DNA of 64,000 nucleotides, taken from positions 2,666,001-2,730,000 of the forward strand of contig NZ_CP019304.1 in the NCBI RefSeq assembly GCF_001969265.1, read 5' to 3'. This stretch comes from Arthrobacter sp. QXT-31. Its GTDB lineage: Bacteria; Actinomycetota; Actinomycetes; Actinomycetales; Micrococcaceae. This document shows positions 42,548-50,860 of the stretch, one piece after another. The stretch's first letter is position 1, and every line of letters starts with the position of its first letter. Under the pieces are notes generated by a model. It was given only the letters and a program-made list of their open reading frames with translations. It had not been told where the DNA came from and ran no database searches. The position numbers and the translations under genes were made by a program.

Positions 42548-44416
42548 ATGACTACTTTTGCTGCCCTCGGTACGCCCAAGGCACTCTCCGAAACCCTGGC
42601 CGCCCAGGGCATCGAATCCCCGTTCCCCATCCAGGTCAAGACGCTGCCCGACACCCTCGCCGGCCGCGATGTCCTGGGCCGTGGCCGCACCGGTTCCGGC
42701 AAGACCATCGCCTTCTCCATCCCCCTCGTGGCACGCCTCGCCGAGCGGGAAGCCGCCTACTTCCGCAAGCCCGGCCGCCCGCTGGGCCTGGTCCTGGCGC
42801 CCACCCGTGAACTGGCCACCCAGATCAACGCCACGATCGAGCCGCTGGCCAAGGCCATGGGCCTGAACACCACGGTGATCTACGGCGGCATCTCGCAGGC
42901 GCGCCAGGAAAAGGCGCTGCGAGCCGGCGTCGACATTGTCATTGCCTGCCCCGGCCGCCTGGAGGACCTGATCCGCCAGCGCATCCTGACGCTCGAGGCC
43001 GTCGAGGTGACGGTCCTGGACGAGGCAGACCACATGGCCGATCTCGGCTTCCTGCCCGTGGTCAAGAAGCTCATGGACATGACCCCGAGCCAGGGCCAGC
43101 GCCTGCTGTTCTCCGCCACCCTGGACAACGGCGTGGACAAGATCGTCCAGCGCTACCTGTCCAACCCGCTGACCCACTCCGTGGACGATCCGCAGGCGGC
43201 GGTGACCACCATGGAGCACCACGTGCTGGTGGTCAACGACCAGACCGTCAAGAAGCAGCTGATTGTTGAACTGGCTTCCGGCGCAGGCCGCCGCGTGCTG
43301 TTCATGCGCACCAAGCACCATGCTCGCAAGCTGGCCAAGACCCTGACCGACGCCGGGATCCCCGCCGTCGACCTGCACGGCAACCTGTCGCAGAACGCCC
43401 GCGACCGCAACCTTGCCGAGTTCTCCTCCGGTGACGTCCGCGTCCTGGTGGCCACCGACGTCGCCGCCCGCGGTGTGCACGTCGACGACGTCGAGCTGGT
43501 CATCCACGTCGCCCCGCCCACCGAGCACAAGGCTTACCTGCACCGCTCCGGCCGCACCGCCCGTGCCGGCTCCGAGGGCACCGTGGTGACGCTGACCCTG
43601 CCCGAGCAGCAGACGGACGTCAAGAAGCTGATGAAGGCTGCCGGCGTCGACGTCACTTTCGAGCGGGTCACCGCAAACTCACCGGTTGTGGCTGAGCTGG
43701 TGGGCGAGATCGCGGAGAAGGTGGATCCCCGGACCCGCGCCGCGTTGCTTGCTGCCAAGCTGCCGCAGCAGGGCGGCGGCAAGTCCACCGGCGCCAACGC
43801 CGAACGCAAGCGTGCACGCCGCCAGGCCTCACCCACGGCCGGCGGCCGGGGCGGGCGCGGCGGCCGTGGGCGGGTTTCCGCCGAGGCTCCGCGTACGGAC
43901 TTGCCCCGCGCCGAGCGCCGTGCCGCGGCCTACGAGGGCCGCGCTGCTGCCCGTGACGCCGCAGAGCGCGTGATCGAGGAGCGGCAGGACCGCGCGGATG
44001 CAGAGCGCGCCGCACGCCGCAACTCCCGGGGCCGGGGCCGCCCCACCGCCTACGCGCACCACAACGACGTTCCGTCCGCCGGCGGCCGTGCCTCGGCCGG
44101 ACGCGGTTCCGACGGCCGCACCGCCGAGGGCCGCGGTGCCGGACGCCCGGCAGGCACGGGCCGTCCCGCGTCAGGTGCCGGCCGCTCCGCAGCAGCCAGC
44201 GGAGGCCAGCGCAGCGGACGTCCGGCCACCGGCCAGCGCGCCGCGGGCGGCTCCAAGGCCGTCTGGTCCTCCACCACCGGCGGCACCTCGGGCGGCTCGT
44301 ACGGTTCCTCCGCGGGCGGCAGCGGCGGCAGCGGCCGCTCCGGTGACGGACGTCCGGCCCGGAAGGCCCCGCGCCGCGCATCGGCTCCGGCCTCGAACGA
44401 GCGCCGCGGCCGCTAA
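42548..44416 (+). CDS. DEAD-box ATP-dependent RNA helicase with a Gly/Arg/Ala-rich tail
   Basis: The protein has 622 aa. The Q-motif region (ESPFPIQVKTLPDTLAGRDV), the Walker A loop GRTGSGKT, PTRELA, DEAD in VLDEADHM, SAT in FSATLD and HRSGRTARAG are all in order within residues 1-400. The last 200 residues are low-complexity Gly/Arg/Ala/Ser with RGG-like runs (GGRGGRGGRG), likely an RNA-binding tail. Proteins of this kind unwind structured RNA in ribosome assembly, cold adaptation and decay. The ATG at 42548 has only a weak GAAAG site. A long leader and a strong terminator frame the gene. Confidence 0.93.
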   Translation: MTTFAALGTPKALSETLAAQGIESPFPIQVKTLPDTLAGRDVLGRGRTGSGKTIAFSIPLVARLAEREAAYFRKPGRPLGLVLAPTRELATQINATIEPLAKAMGLNTTVIYGGISQARQEKALRAGVDIVIACPGRLEDLIRQRILTLEAVEVTVLDEADHMADLGFLPVVKKLMDMTPSQGQRLLFSATLDNGVDKIVQRYLSNPLTHSVDDPQAAVTTMEHHVLVVNDQTVKKQLIVELASGAGRRVLFMRTKHHARKLAKTLTDAGIPAVDLHGNLSQNARDRNLAEFSSGDVRVLVATDVAARGVHVDDVELVIHVAPPTEHKAYLHRSGRTARAGSEGTVVTLTLPEQQTDVKKLMKAAGVDVTFERVTANSPVVAELVGEIAEKVDPRTRAALLAAKLPQQGGGKSTGANAERKRARRQASPTAGGRGGRGGRGRVSAEAPRTDLPRAERRAAAYEGRAAARDAAERVIEERQDRADAERAARRNSRGRGRPTAYAHHNDVPSAGGRASAGRGSDGRTAEGRGAGRPAGTGRPASGAGRSAAASGGQRSGRPATGQRAAGGSKAVWSSTTGGTSGGSYGSSAGGSGGSGRSGDGRPARKAPRRASAPASNERRGR

Positions 44417-44484
44417 TCCCCAACCGCCCCCTAACCTCGCAAGCTCGGTCAGGGAACCCGGCGGTCGTGGCCCCACCCAACCGA

Positions 44485-44554
44485 ACATCGAGTGCTCCAA
44501 AACTGCCGTTATGAACGCTCATAACGGCAGTTACGGAGCACTCGATGTGTTTTT
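44485..44554 (+). terminator. Long two-part hairpin terminator after the DEAD-box gene
   Basis: A 14-bp outer stem (44485-44498 with 44535-44548), a 2x2 internal loop, and a 14-bp inner stem (44501-44514 with 44519-44532) closed by ACGC make a very long hairpin, followed by TTTTT at 44550-44554. It lies between convergent genes and could act on both. Confidence 0.9.
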
Positions 44555-44563
44555 AACGGGAAT

Positions 44564-45214
44564 TCACCAGCCGCGGGCGCGCCACTCCTCAAGGTGCGGG
44601 CGTTCCGCGCCGAGGGTGGTCGGCTTGCCGTGGCCCGGGTGCACCACGGTGTCGTCCGGATAGACGTCGAAGATCCGCTCGGTGACATCCGTGATCAGCT
44701 GGTTGAACCGCTCCGGGTCCTTCTGCGTGTTGCCGACCCCGCCCGGGAACAGGGAGTCGCCGGAGAAGATGTGCGCCGGGCCCTCGGGGTCCTGGTAGAC
44801 CAGCGCCACTGAACCGGGGGTGTGGCCGCGCAGATGGACGGCCGTGACGTCGAACCCGTCGAAATTGCCGACGTCGCCGTGGTCCAGCAGCACGTCCACC
44901 GGCACGGGAAGCTCCGGGGCATCATCGGTGCCGGCAGCCGTCTTGGCCCCGGTGGCTTCAACGAGGCCCGGCAGCGCGCGGACATGGTCCCAGTGCTGGT
45001 GCGTCGTGGCGATGAGTGCCAGCTTCGGCTCGCCCGAGGTGTCGCCGGCGGCATCCGCCAGCAGGCCCTGGATGGCCGGCAGGTCGTCCGCGGCGTCGAT
45101 CAGCAGCTGTGCCCCGGACCCCCTGGCCGTCAGCAGATACACGTTGTTGTCCATCTCGCTGACCGAAATCCGGCGGATGGTGATGTCCCGAAGTGAATGA
45201 ATGAGCGTGTCCAT
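44564..45214 (-). CDS. Metallo-beta-lactamase-fold hydrolase (glyoxalase II-like)
   Basis: The protein has 216 aa. THQHWDH (about 70-76) is the HxHxDH zinc motif. HLRGHTPGSVAL (about 127-138), FSGDSLFPGG (about 148-157) and VVHPGHGKPT (about 187-196) supply the remaining ligands in the glyoxalase II/MBL order. VYLLTARGSGAQLLIDA starts the fold. The branch includes hydroxyacylglutathione hydrolases and persulfide dioxygenases, and in mycothiol bacteria such enzymes may act on mycothiol or bacillithiol thioesters. The substrate is not known. Confidence 0.88.
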   Translation of the reverse strand: MDTLIHSLRDITIRRISVSEMDNNVYLLTARGSGAQLLIDAADDLPAIQGLLADAAGDTSGEPKLALIATTHQHWDHVRALPGLVEATGAKTAAGTDDAPELPVPVDVLLDHGDVGNFDGFDVTAVHLRGHTPGSVALVYQDPEGPAHIFSGDSLFPGGVGNTQKDPERFNQLITDVTERIFDVYPDDTVVHPGHGKPTTLGAERPHLEEWRARGW

Positions 45215-45241
45215 GGGCCCAGTCTAGGGAGCGGAACCAGA

Positions 45242-45610
45242 CTAGGGAGCCGAATCAGCCCCGCGCCGGTCCCGGCCGGCCGGCAGCATCTTGAGCCCCG
45301 CCGCACATGCCACAATGCCCGCGATGAACAGCACCTTGAGGAGGTTGAAGGGTTCGACGCCGGTGGCCATCGCCCAGCCGACCGTCAGTGCCGCTCCGAT
45401 CCCCACCCAGACGGCGTAGGCCGTGCCGAGCGGGATGTGCTTCACCGCCATGCCCAGGCCCTGCATGCTGAGCGCGGCCGTCACGATGAAAACCACCGTG
45501 GGCAGCGGGCGGGTCAAGCCGTCTGAGAGGCCCAGGGCCGTGGCCCATACGGCTTCCAGGATTGACGATGCGAGCAGGATGATCCACGCTGTGGCGGGCT
45601 TTGCGAGCAT
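45242..45610 (-). CDS. SMR-family transporter subunit (SugE/Gdx type), second of a pair
   Basis: The protein has 122 aa and four helices. ILEAVWATALGLSDGLTRPL carries the conserved Glu19 of SMR proton-coupled exporters. GTAYAVWVGIGAALTVGWAM is the SugE/Gdx-type helix 3. The ATG shares one base with the stop of the upstream SMR gene (TGATG), so the two are coupled and probably form a hetero-oligomer. Control by the riboswitch upstream of the pair points to guanidinium export. The C-terminus (PAGRDRRGADSAP) is longer than usual. Confidence 0.9.
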   Translation of the reverse strand: MLAKPATAWIILLASSILEAVWATALGLSDGLTRPLPTVVFIVTAALSMQGLGMAVKHIPLGTAYAVWVGIGAALTVGWAMATGVEPFNLLKVLFIAGIVACAAGLKMLPAGRDRRGADSAP

Positions 45611-45933
45611 CACGCCACCGCCTTCAGGCCAACCACGCACGCGGCGATTTCCGCGAGCAGCAGCAGCCGCACCGCCGTCGGCCGTTCAACTCTGGCGGCG
45701 ATCGCGTAAGCCGACGTCAGCACCACGCCCACGCCGACCCACACCGCGTAGGCGGTGCCGGTGGGAATGGACTGCATCGCGATGCCAAGACCCGCGGTGC
45801 TGGCCACCACGGCGACGAGGAAGAGGGCCCCGGCCGCGAGCCGGCGCCGGCCGGTCGACTGGGACGCCCGGTGCAGCGCTGCCGCCCACACCGCCTCAAG
45901 CGCGCCGGAAAGAATGAGGATGAACCACGACAT
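45610..45933 (-). CDS. SMR-family transporter subunit (Gdx/guanidinium exporter type), first of a pair
   Basis: The protein has 107 aa and four helices. ILILSGALEAVWAAALHRAS places the key acidic residue at Glu13, as in Gdx exporters. IPTGTAYAVWVGVGVVLTSA is helix 3 of the same type. The gene begins 6 nt after an AAAGGA site (45940-45945), which itself abuts a guanidine-III aptamer. Gdx pumps exchange guanidinium for protons. Expression should therefore rise when guanidinium accumulates. It is the leading gene of the pair. Confidence 0.92.
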   Translation of the reverse strand: MSWFILILSGALEAVWAAALHRASQSTGRRRLAAGALFLVAVVASTAGLGIAMQSIPTGTAYAVWVGVGVVLTSAYAIAARVERPTAVRLLLLAEIAACVVGLKAVA

Positions 45934-45944
45934 GACAGATCCTT

Positions 45945-45986
45945 TGGCCAGTCTTGTCGCGCACCGGGTACTGAACCGTCGTCCGG
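45945..45986 (-). promoter_or_regulatory. Guanidine-III (ykkC-III) riboswitch
   Basis: The minus strand has CCGGACGAC, then GTACCCGGT, then GACAAGACTGG, in the order and spacing of the guanidine-III consensus (CCGGACGAGG...GUACCCGGU...GGACAAGACGG). The long-range helix covaries with it: UCAGU before ACCCGG pairs with ACUGG after GACAAG, where the consensus has GCCGU and ACGGC. The CCGG...CCGG pairing is kept. The aptamer touches the AAAGGA ribosome site of the SMR pair, the usual layout in which guanidinium binding frees translation. It gives a functional label, guanidinium export, to the pair. Confidence 0.9.
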
Positions 45987-46125
45987 AGGTCCGGAAGGGG
46001 GACCTTGGTTTTTACCATAGCAACGCCCGACGGCGGTGGCCACCGTTGGTGGCAAGAGTCACCGCCGGCGGGCGCCAGGGTTAGGGTGCCGCCGTCAACG
46101 TGCGCTGCGGTTCAAAATGTTCCGG

Positions 46126-46656
46126 TCAGAGCCTGCCTCCGGCTGCCTCCGGCGCCGCGGCGTCACGGCCGCCGTCGCCGATGGTTTCACGGGCAACGAA
46201 GTTTTCGATGTCGAAGGTGTTGTCCGCGCGTTCGGCGATGTTCAGGAGGGTGGTCATCGAGGCGACTTCCTCAACCTGCTCCTTGAGGAACCAGAGCATG
46301 AACTGCTCGCCGAGGGCGTCGTCCTCGGCCCTGGCCGCCCGGAAGAGGCTTTCGATGCTGCGGGTGACTTCCTTTTCCTGCTGCAGCGCGAGGGACAGCG
46401 GGTCGGTAACGGAGGTGAAGTCGTTGCGGACGGCGGGCACGCCCGGGATGCTGACGGAAACGCCGCGGTCCACCATGTACTGGACCATCATCATGGCGTG
46501 GTTGCGTTCCTCCACCGACTGCCGGTAGAAGTACTTGGCCAGTTGGGGGAGGTCCTGGTTGGCGAACCAGACCGCCACGGCAATGTACTGCTGGGAGGCC
46601 GCGAATTCGTTGCCTATCTGCAGCAGCAGGAGGTCACTGAATTTTGACTTGCTCAT
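46126..46656 (-). CDS. Ferritin (non-heme iron storage)
   Basis: The protein has 176 aa, ferritin size. The ferroxidase ligands are seen as Glu in QIGNEFAASQQYIAVAVWFA (about 13-32), then VEERNHAMMMVQYMVDRG with Glu and His at about 49-52, and LKEQVEEVASMTTLL near 125. The C-terminal extension (GDGGRDAAAPEAAGGRL) is acidic and glycine-rich. The protein stores iron as ferric mineral in a 24-mer. No heme ligand is evident, so the ferritin rather than bacterioferritin branch is meant. It is transcribed alone or with HutD upstream. Confidence 0.93.
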   Translation of the reverse strand: MSKSKFSDLLLLQIGNEFAASQQYIAVAVWFANQDLPQLAKYFYRQSVEERNHAMMMVQYMVDRGVSVSIPGVPAVRNDFTSVTDPLSLALQQEKEVTRSIESLFRAARAEDDALGEQFMLWFLKEQVEEVASMTTLLNIAERADNTFDIENFVARETIGDGGRDAAAPEAAGGRL

Positions 46657-46698
46657 GGCCCCGAGTCTAGGTACCGGCGCGGGGTGTGGCTAGAGCCG

Positions 46699-47274
46699 TT
46701 AACTAGTCACCGGATCGATTGACACTACGGCCAGGAACCCGCGGCCCAGGATCTCCGGCGTCCGGGTGTTCGAACCCACCACCACGTCGTAGCGGTCGAG
46801 TGCGGTGGGAGTTTCCGCCGGATCAGCATCGCCGGGAGTGACGCTGGCCTGCCCCTGCAGCAGGATCCCCAACTGGCCCTTGAACACCGGATGGGCACGC
46901 TTCTTGGACAGCTCCACGATGGAGGTGTACGCCTTGAAGGTGCCCTCCCTGGTGATGACGTTGAGGTTGCGGATATCCCCGGTGGGCAGCGCAGAGAAGG
47001 ATTCCGCGCCTCCAGGGAACCGGAAGGGGCGGTACTTTTCCAGCGGGTGCTCGGTTCCCTCCACTGAAAGCAACAGCAGTTCGCCTTCGATGACGGTCAG
47101 CAGGCGTTCCATTCCCGGGAAAGCGGAGTACGCCCCGGCCTTGGTGACGTCGGCAATGCTGACCCGCCAGTCCCATTCGCCCTCTTCGGGGGAGTGGCTG
47201 GCCAGTTCGCGGGTGACGCCGCCGCCGTTGCGCCAGGGCTGGGGTTTGATGTCGGCGAAGCGGATGATCTGCAT
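46699..47274 (-). CDS. HutD-family protein
   Basis: The protein has 191 aa of a bicupin fold. IRFADIKPQPWRNGGGVTRE (about 4-23) is the HutD signature, and WRVSIADVTKAGAYSAFPGM with ERLLTVIEGE (about 36-65) follows. HutD members are found with histidine-utilisation genes and bind formylglutamate-like acids, but no hut gene is present here. The exact role is therefore open. It lies 42 nt upstream of ferritin on the same strand and diverges from trpF. The ATG at 47274 is the only sensible start. Confidence 0.88.
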   Translation of the reverse strand: MQIIRFADIKPQPWRNGGGVTRELASHSPEEGEWDWRVSIADVTKAGAYSAFPGMERLLTVIEGELLLLSVEGTEHPLEKYRPFRFPGGAESFSALPTGDIRNLNVITREGTFKAYTSIVELSKKRAHPVFKGQLGILLQGQASVTPGDADPAETPTALDRYDVVVGSNTRTPEILGRGFLAVVSIDPVTS

Positions 47275-47379
47275 CAGCCCAGCCTATCCGCGCGTTGCCC
47301 GCACACTCCCTCCCCGCGTAAAGTCGGCGACGGATCGCTGCGGTCAGGGGCGACGCTTTCAACAACAAGGAGCCGGTCA

Positions 47380-47976
47380 ATGTTCGTCAAAGTCTGCGGC
47401 CTGAGCACGCCAGAAACAATCCGGGAGGCCGTGGAAGCCGGAGCGGACGCGGTCGGCTTTGTCCTGACGGCCAGTCCCCGGGTGGTTTCACCGCACCAGG
47501 TTACCCAGCTCGTAAAGTCCGTACCTGAGGGCGTCGCCGCGGTAGGCGTCTTCCGTGCGGAACCGGCCGCCGACGCGGTGACCATCGCCCGCGCGGCGGG
47601 GTTGAGCTGGATACAGCTTCATGGGGAACGCACCCCGGACGATGTGAAAACAGCGCACGACGCCGGCATGAAGGTCATCCGTGCCGTCACCATGGGTGAC
47701 GCGCCGGACGCGTTTGCCGACTGGGGAGAGGAACTGCTGCTGATCGACGCTGCGGTTCCCGGTTCCGGTGAAGCCTGGGACTACGGTTCCGTACGCGAGA
47801 AAGGCCTGGAAGGACGGCAGTGGCTCCTGGCGGGCGGGCTTGACTCCGAGAACGTGTCCCAGGCCGCGCGCGATGCCGGGGCGTGGGGCGTGGACGTGTC
47901 ATCCGGCGTCGAGCAAAGCAGGGGAGTGAAGGACCTGGCTAAGATCAGGGCGTTTGTGACGGCAGCCAAGGGCTGA
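47380..47976 (+). CDS. trpF: Phosphoribosylanthranilate isomerase
   Basis: The protein has 198 aa. MFVKVCGLSTPETIREAVEA carries Cys7, the catalytic general base of TrpF. VGFVLTASPRVVSPHQV (about 28-44) and IQLHGERTP (about 75-83) follow the family. LLIDAAVPGSGEAWDYG supplies the general acid Asp near 125, and WLLAGGLDSENV is the phosphate loop. The enzyme makes the third step in tryptophan synthesis. It stands apart from other trp genes here. AAGGAG (47367-47372) lies 7 nt before the ATG, which sets the start against a longer open frame. Confidence 0.92.
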   Translation: MFVKVCGLSTPETIREAVEAGADAVGFVLTASPRVVSPHQVTQLVKSVPEGVAAVGVFRAEPAADAVTIARAAGLSWIQLHGERTPDDVKTAHDAGMKVIRAVTMGDAPDAFADWGEELLLIDAAVPGSGEAWDYGSVREKGLEGRQWLLAGGLDSENVSQAARDAGAWGVDVSSGVEQSRGVKDLAKIRAFVTAAKG

Positions 47977-47995
47977 AACTGCCCGTGACTCCTCG

Positions 47996-49171
47996 ATGAC
48001 AGTCCACGGCGCCCGGACGCCCGCCGCACCCCTCTATGCCGCCGGATTCGTGACGGCGTTCGGTGCCCACAGCATTGCCGCCGGCATGGGCGCGCAGAGT
48101 GGCAACATCGGACTGACCCTGCTCAACCTGGGAATCCTGCTGGCGGTCTACGACATCTCCGAAGTGTTCCTCAAGCCGGTCTTCGGGGCGCTGAGCGACC
48201 GGATCGGGGCCAAGCCGGTGATCGTTGGAGGACTCATCGGCTTCGCCGCACTGTCCCTGATCGGCCTGTGGGGCGCCAATCCGCTGATGCTGGGCATGGC
48301 CCGCCTTGGCCAGGGTGCCGCCGCCTCGGCTTTCTCCCCGGCGTCCTCGGCGATGGTGGCGCGGCTCTCGGCAGGGAAGAACGCCGGGACCTTCTTCGGC
48401 AGGTACGGATCCTGGAAGAGCCTCGGATACGTGATCGGCCCGCTGCTCGGTGCCGGGCTGATTGCCGCCGGCGGCTTCGCGCTGCTGTTCGGGGCGCTGT
48501 CAGCGCTTGCCGCGGCCACCGCCCTGTGGGTCCTTCTCGCCGTGCCGCACCTGCCGCCGCTTCCGCGCCAGCGGTACACCGTGCTGGACCTGGCACGCCA
48601 GGTGGCCGAGCGCAGGTTCCTGGTCCCCACCCTGGTGCTGGCCGCATCGATGGCGGCCATGGGGGCGGCCATCGGTTTCCTGCCGGCCCTTGCCGTGCAG
48701 CACGGCCTGGACCCGGTGGGCGCCACCGCCGCGGTGAGTGTACTGGCCGTCGCCTCCCTGCTGGTCCAGCCGCGCGTCGGGGCGATGCGCGACAGGCACG
48801 GCATCGGTGACGCCGGCGGGATGCGCACCGGTCTGCTCCTCACCGCCGCCGGAGTCGCCCTCGTGGCGGTGGCACCGGGTCCGGCCACTATCTTCATCGC
48901 GGCTGCGGTGATTGGCGCGGGCGTCGGCGCGGCCACGCCGCTGGGCTTTGCGCACCTGGCGGACAGCACGCCCAAGGAAAGGATGGGGCGGACCATGGGC
49001 TCGGCCGAGCTGGGACGCGAACTCGGCGACGCCGGCGGCCCGCTCGCGGTGGGAGCCGTCGCCACGGCCGCCTCGCTGCCGCTGGGCCTCGGGCTGCTCG
49101 CGCTCCTGGTCGCCGCGGCCGCGGTCCCGCGCCTCACCCCCATCGTCAAGGTGCCAGAGCCTGAAGGCTAA
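47996..49171 (+). CDS. MFS transporter (drug-efflux-like)
   Basis: The protein has 391 aa and 12 membrane segments. GALSDRIGAKPVIVGGLIGF (loop 2-3) and MARLGQGAAASAFSPASSAM (helix 4) are typical of the DHA1/multidrug branch, and ERMGRTMGSAELGRELGDAG marks loop 10-11. The gene follows trpF by 19 nt, and the ATG at 47996 lies after a TCG with no clear ribosome site, so translation may rely on the trpF transcript. The substrate is unknown. Confidence 0.85.
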   Translation: MTVHGARTPAAPLYAAGFVTAFGAHSIAAGMGAQSGNIGLTLLNLGILLAVYDISEVFLKPVFGALSDRIGAKPVIVGGLIGFAALSLIGLWGANPLMLGMARLGQGAAASAFSPASSAMVARLSAGKNAGTFFGRYGSWKSLGYVIGPLLGAGLIAAGGFALLFGALSALAAATALWVLLAVPHLPPLPRQRYTVLDLARQVAERRFLVPTLVLAASMAAMGAAIGFLPALAVQHGLDPVGATAAVSVLAVASLLVQPRVGAMRDRHGIGDAGGMRTGLLLTAAGVALVAVAPGPATIFIAAAVIGAGVGAATPLGFAHLADSTPKERMGRTMGSAELGRELGDAGGPLAVGAVATAASLPLGLGLLALLVAAAAVPRLTPIVKVPEPEG

Positions 49172-49245
49172 GCGGCTGGGGATTAAGGGTTAAATCAGGG
49201 CACATCCCGGGTCATGTCAGGCTCCCCGACCGGCAGAATGGACGG

Positions 49246-49647
49246 ATGAAGACACTCCTGAACATCATCTGGCTGGTTTTCGGCGGTTTCTGGCTGGCGC
49301 TCGGTTACTTCGCCGCGGGCGTCGTCTGCTGCCTGCTCATCGTGACCATCCCGTGGGGGATTGCCTCCTTCCGGATCGCGTCCTACACCCTCTGGCCTTT
49401 TGGACGGATGGTGGTGGACAAGCCGGGCGGGAACGGGGTGTTCTCGCTGCTCGGCAACGTGATCTGGCTGCTGGTGGCCGGCATCTGGATCGCAGTGGGC
49501 CACGTGGTCACGGCGGTGGCCATGGCGCTCACCGTCATCGGCATCCCGCTTGCCATTGCCAACCTGAAGCTGATCCCGGTTTCCCTGATGCCGCTCGGCA
49601 AGCAGATTGTCCCCACCGACAGGCCGTTCATCACCGCCTACCGCTGA
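49246..49647 (+). CDS. YccF-domain inner-membrane protein
   Basis: The protein has 133 aa. Two copies of the YccF repeat occur: LNIIWLVFGGFWLALGYFAA (about 5-24) with TIPWGIASFRIASYTLWPFG, and LGNVIWLLVAGIWIAVGHVV with TVIGIPLAIANLKLIPVSLM. Four hydrophobic segments result. The conserved P-W-G/I-P turn and F-A-x-x-K/R motif are present. Function is unknown. It is preceded by a 74-nt gap. Confidence 0.9.
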   Translation: MKTLLNIIWLVFGGFWLALGYFAAGVVCCLLIVTIPWGIASFRIASYTLWPFGRMVVDKPGGNGVFSLLGNVIWLLVAGIWIAVGHVVTAVAMALTVIGIPLAIANLKLIPVSLMPLGKQIVPTDRPFITAYR

Positions 49648-49671
49648 CCGGCGCTGCACGCGGCCAGCTCG

Positions 49672-50541
49672 TCAGGCCAGTTCGCCCTGCAGATTCCGCC
49701 GTGCGGCTTCCTGCCACAGCTGCCGGGCCCGCTCGGTGTGGAAGAGCGGGTCCAGTGCCAGCAACTGGCGGACGACGGCGGCCCGTCCGGCCGCGAAATC
49801 GGCGTCGCCGATGTGCGCATAATCTTTCCGGACGGCCGCCACATACCGGGCGTAGGGCTCCGGTTCCCCGCCCAGAACCGACAGGTCGGCGTCGCAGAGG
49901 AGGGCGCCGTCGTCGTCCCCTTCTTCCGGCCGGTGATCGGAGGTGAGCCGGACCAGCCGGGCCACTTCCTCGACCTCCGCGTCCGGGAGGCCGGTCTGGC
50001 TGAGCCGCATTTCGGCGAGCCGGGCGGATTCCTCCTCGTCCTGGCCCGCGGTTCCCCGGTAGACGGCGTCGTGGAACCAGGCCGCCAGCACCACTGGGCG
50101 CGGCGGCCTGGCGGGTTCGGTGAGCAGGTCCAGTGCCTCCAGCACCGCGAGCAGGTGCGTGCAGCCGTGGTATTTGCGGTGGCTCTCGCTCCAGCGGTCC
50201 AGCAGGTCCAGGAACAGGGCGTCGTGGCCCGGCATCACCGTATTCCAGCGGTTGAAGAGCGGAGTCTTGAGGGACTTTGTGCGGCTGCGCGCCGGAATCC
50301 GCAGCCCGCTGGCGATGAGTTTCCGGACCAGGACGCGGGCCTCCACCGGAATGGCACCGGCGGCAACCAGATCGTCATAGCGGCGCTGCGGGACGTCGTA
50401 GTGGTCGCCGTCGAAGGCCCGCTCCGGGATGCCAGCCGCGGCGGCGAACGCGTGCAGCTCCGCCAGGGAGGTGTCCGAAATCAGGTGCGAAAACAGTGTT
50501 TCGTGGGCAGGCCACAGCGGCGGATCGAGGTAGATGGCCAT
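49672..50541 (-). CDS. DUF4031 fused to an HD-type phosphohydrolase-like domain
   Basis: The protein has 289 aa. Residues 1-85 form a DUF4031 domain: MAIYLDPPLWPAHETLFSHL, HYDVPQRRYDDLVAAGA and the terminal RVLVRKLIASGLR. Residues 95-285 resemble an HD-superfamily metal-dependent domain, with HRKYHGCTHLLAVLEAL (about 120-136), AAWFHDAVYRG (about 153-163, HD pair) and LTSDHR. In many bacteria these two modules are separate neighbouring genes, so fusion suggests a joint task. The reaction is not known. Confidence 0.86.
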   Translation of the reverse strand: MAIYLDPPLWPAHETLFSHLISDTSLAELHAFAAAAGIPERAFDGDHYDVPQRRYDDLVAAGAIPVEARVLVRKLIASGLRIPARSRTKSLKTPLFNRWNTVMPGHDALFLDLLDRWSESHRKYHGCTHLLAVLEALDLLTEPARPPRPVVLAAWFHDAVYRGTAGQDEEESARLAEMRLSQTGLPDAEVEEVARLVRLTSDHRPEEGDDDGALLCDADLSVLGGEPEPYARYVAAVRKDYAHIGDADFAAGRAAVVRQLLALDPLFHTERARQLWQEAARRNLQGELA

Positions 50542-50579
50542 GGGGAGAGTCTAGTGCGCGCCGGCACAGCACGGCGTAG

Positions 50580-50652
50580 CAGCACGGCGCAGCCCTGCCG
50601 TGCTGCCTACGGCACGGCAGGCGTACTACCGGCCACCGCCTGCCGTGCCGTA
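50580..50652. repeat. Nested inverted repeats in the gap after the polysaccharide operon
   Basis: A 16-bp perfect stem, TACGGCACGGCAGGCG (50608-50623) with its complement at 50637-50652, and a 9-bp stem, CAGCACGGC (50580-50588) with GCCGTGCTG (50597-50605), follow each other. They lie just after the last gene of the polysaccharide operon (stop at 50690) and before the DUF4031 gene. There is no T-run. They could be REP-like elements or a factor-assisted terminator. Confidence 0.65.
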
Positions 50653-50689
50653 AGACCGGATTCAGCTGTGACGAAGGAGCGAAACAACG

Positions 50690-50860
50690 TCAAAGCAGCT
50701 GGGTGAGCCTGGTCGCAATGGAAACACACACTATGGCAAGGAGGGCCGCTGCGGTGTACACCGCAACCTTCGGCACGCGGACATCCGGTCGAGCTATGCG
50801 CATGGCATCGCACGTCACCACTGCTACGACGGTGGCAACACCGGTCAGAAAGACGATCAT
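50690..50860 (-). CDS. Small two-helix membrane protein, last gene of the polysaccharide operon
   Basis: The protein has 56 aa: MIVFLTGVATVVAVVTCDAM and VAVYTAAALLAIVCVSIATR are two membrane segments joined by a short positive loop (RIARPDVRVPK). The ATG overlaps the stop of the upstream gene by 4 nt (ATGA). The tight coupling, the two helices and the location make a small accessory membrane subunit likely. No family is recognised. Confidence 0.72.
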   Translation of the reverse strand: MIVFLTGVATVVAVVTCDAMRIARPDVRVPKVAVYTAAALLAIVCVSIATRLTQLL

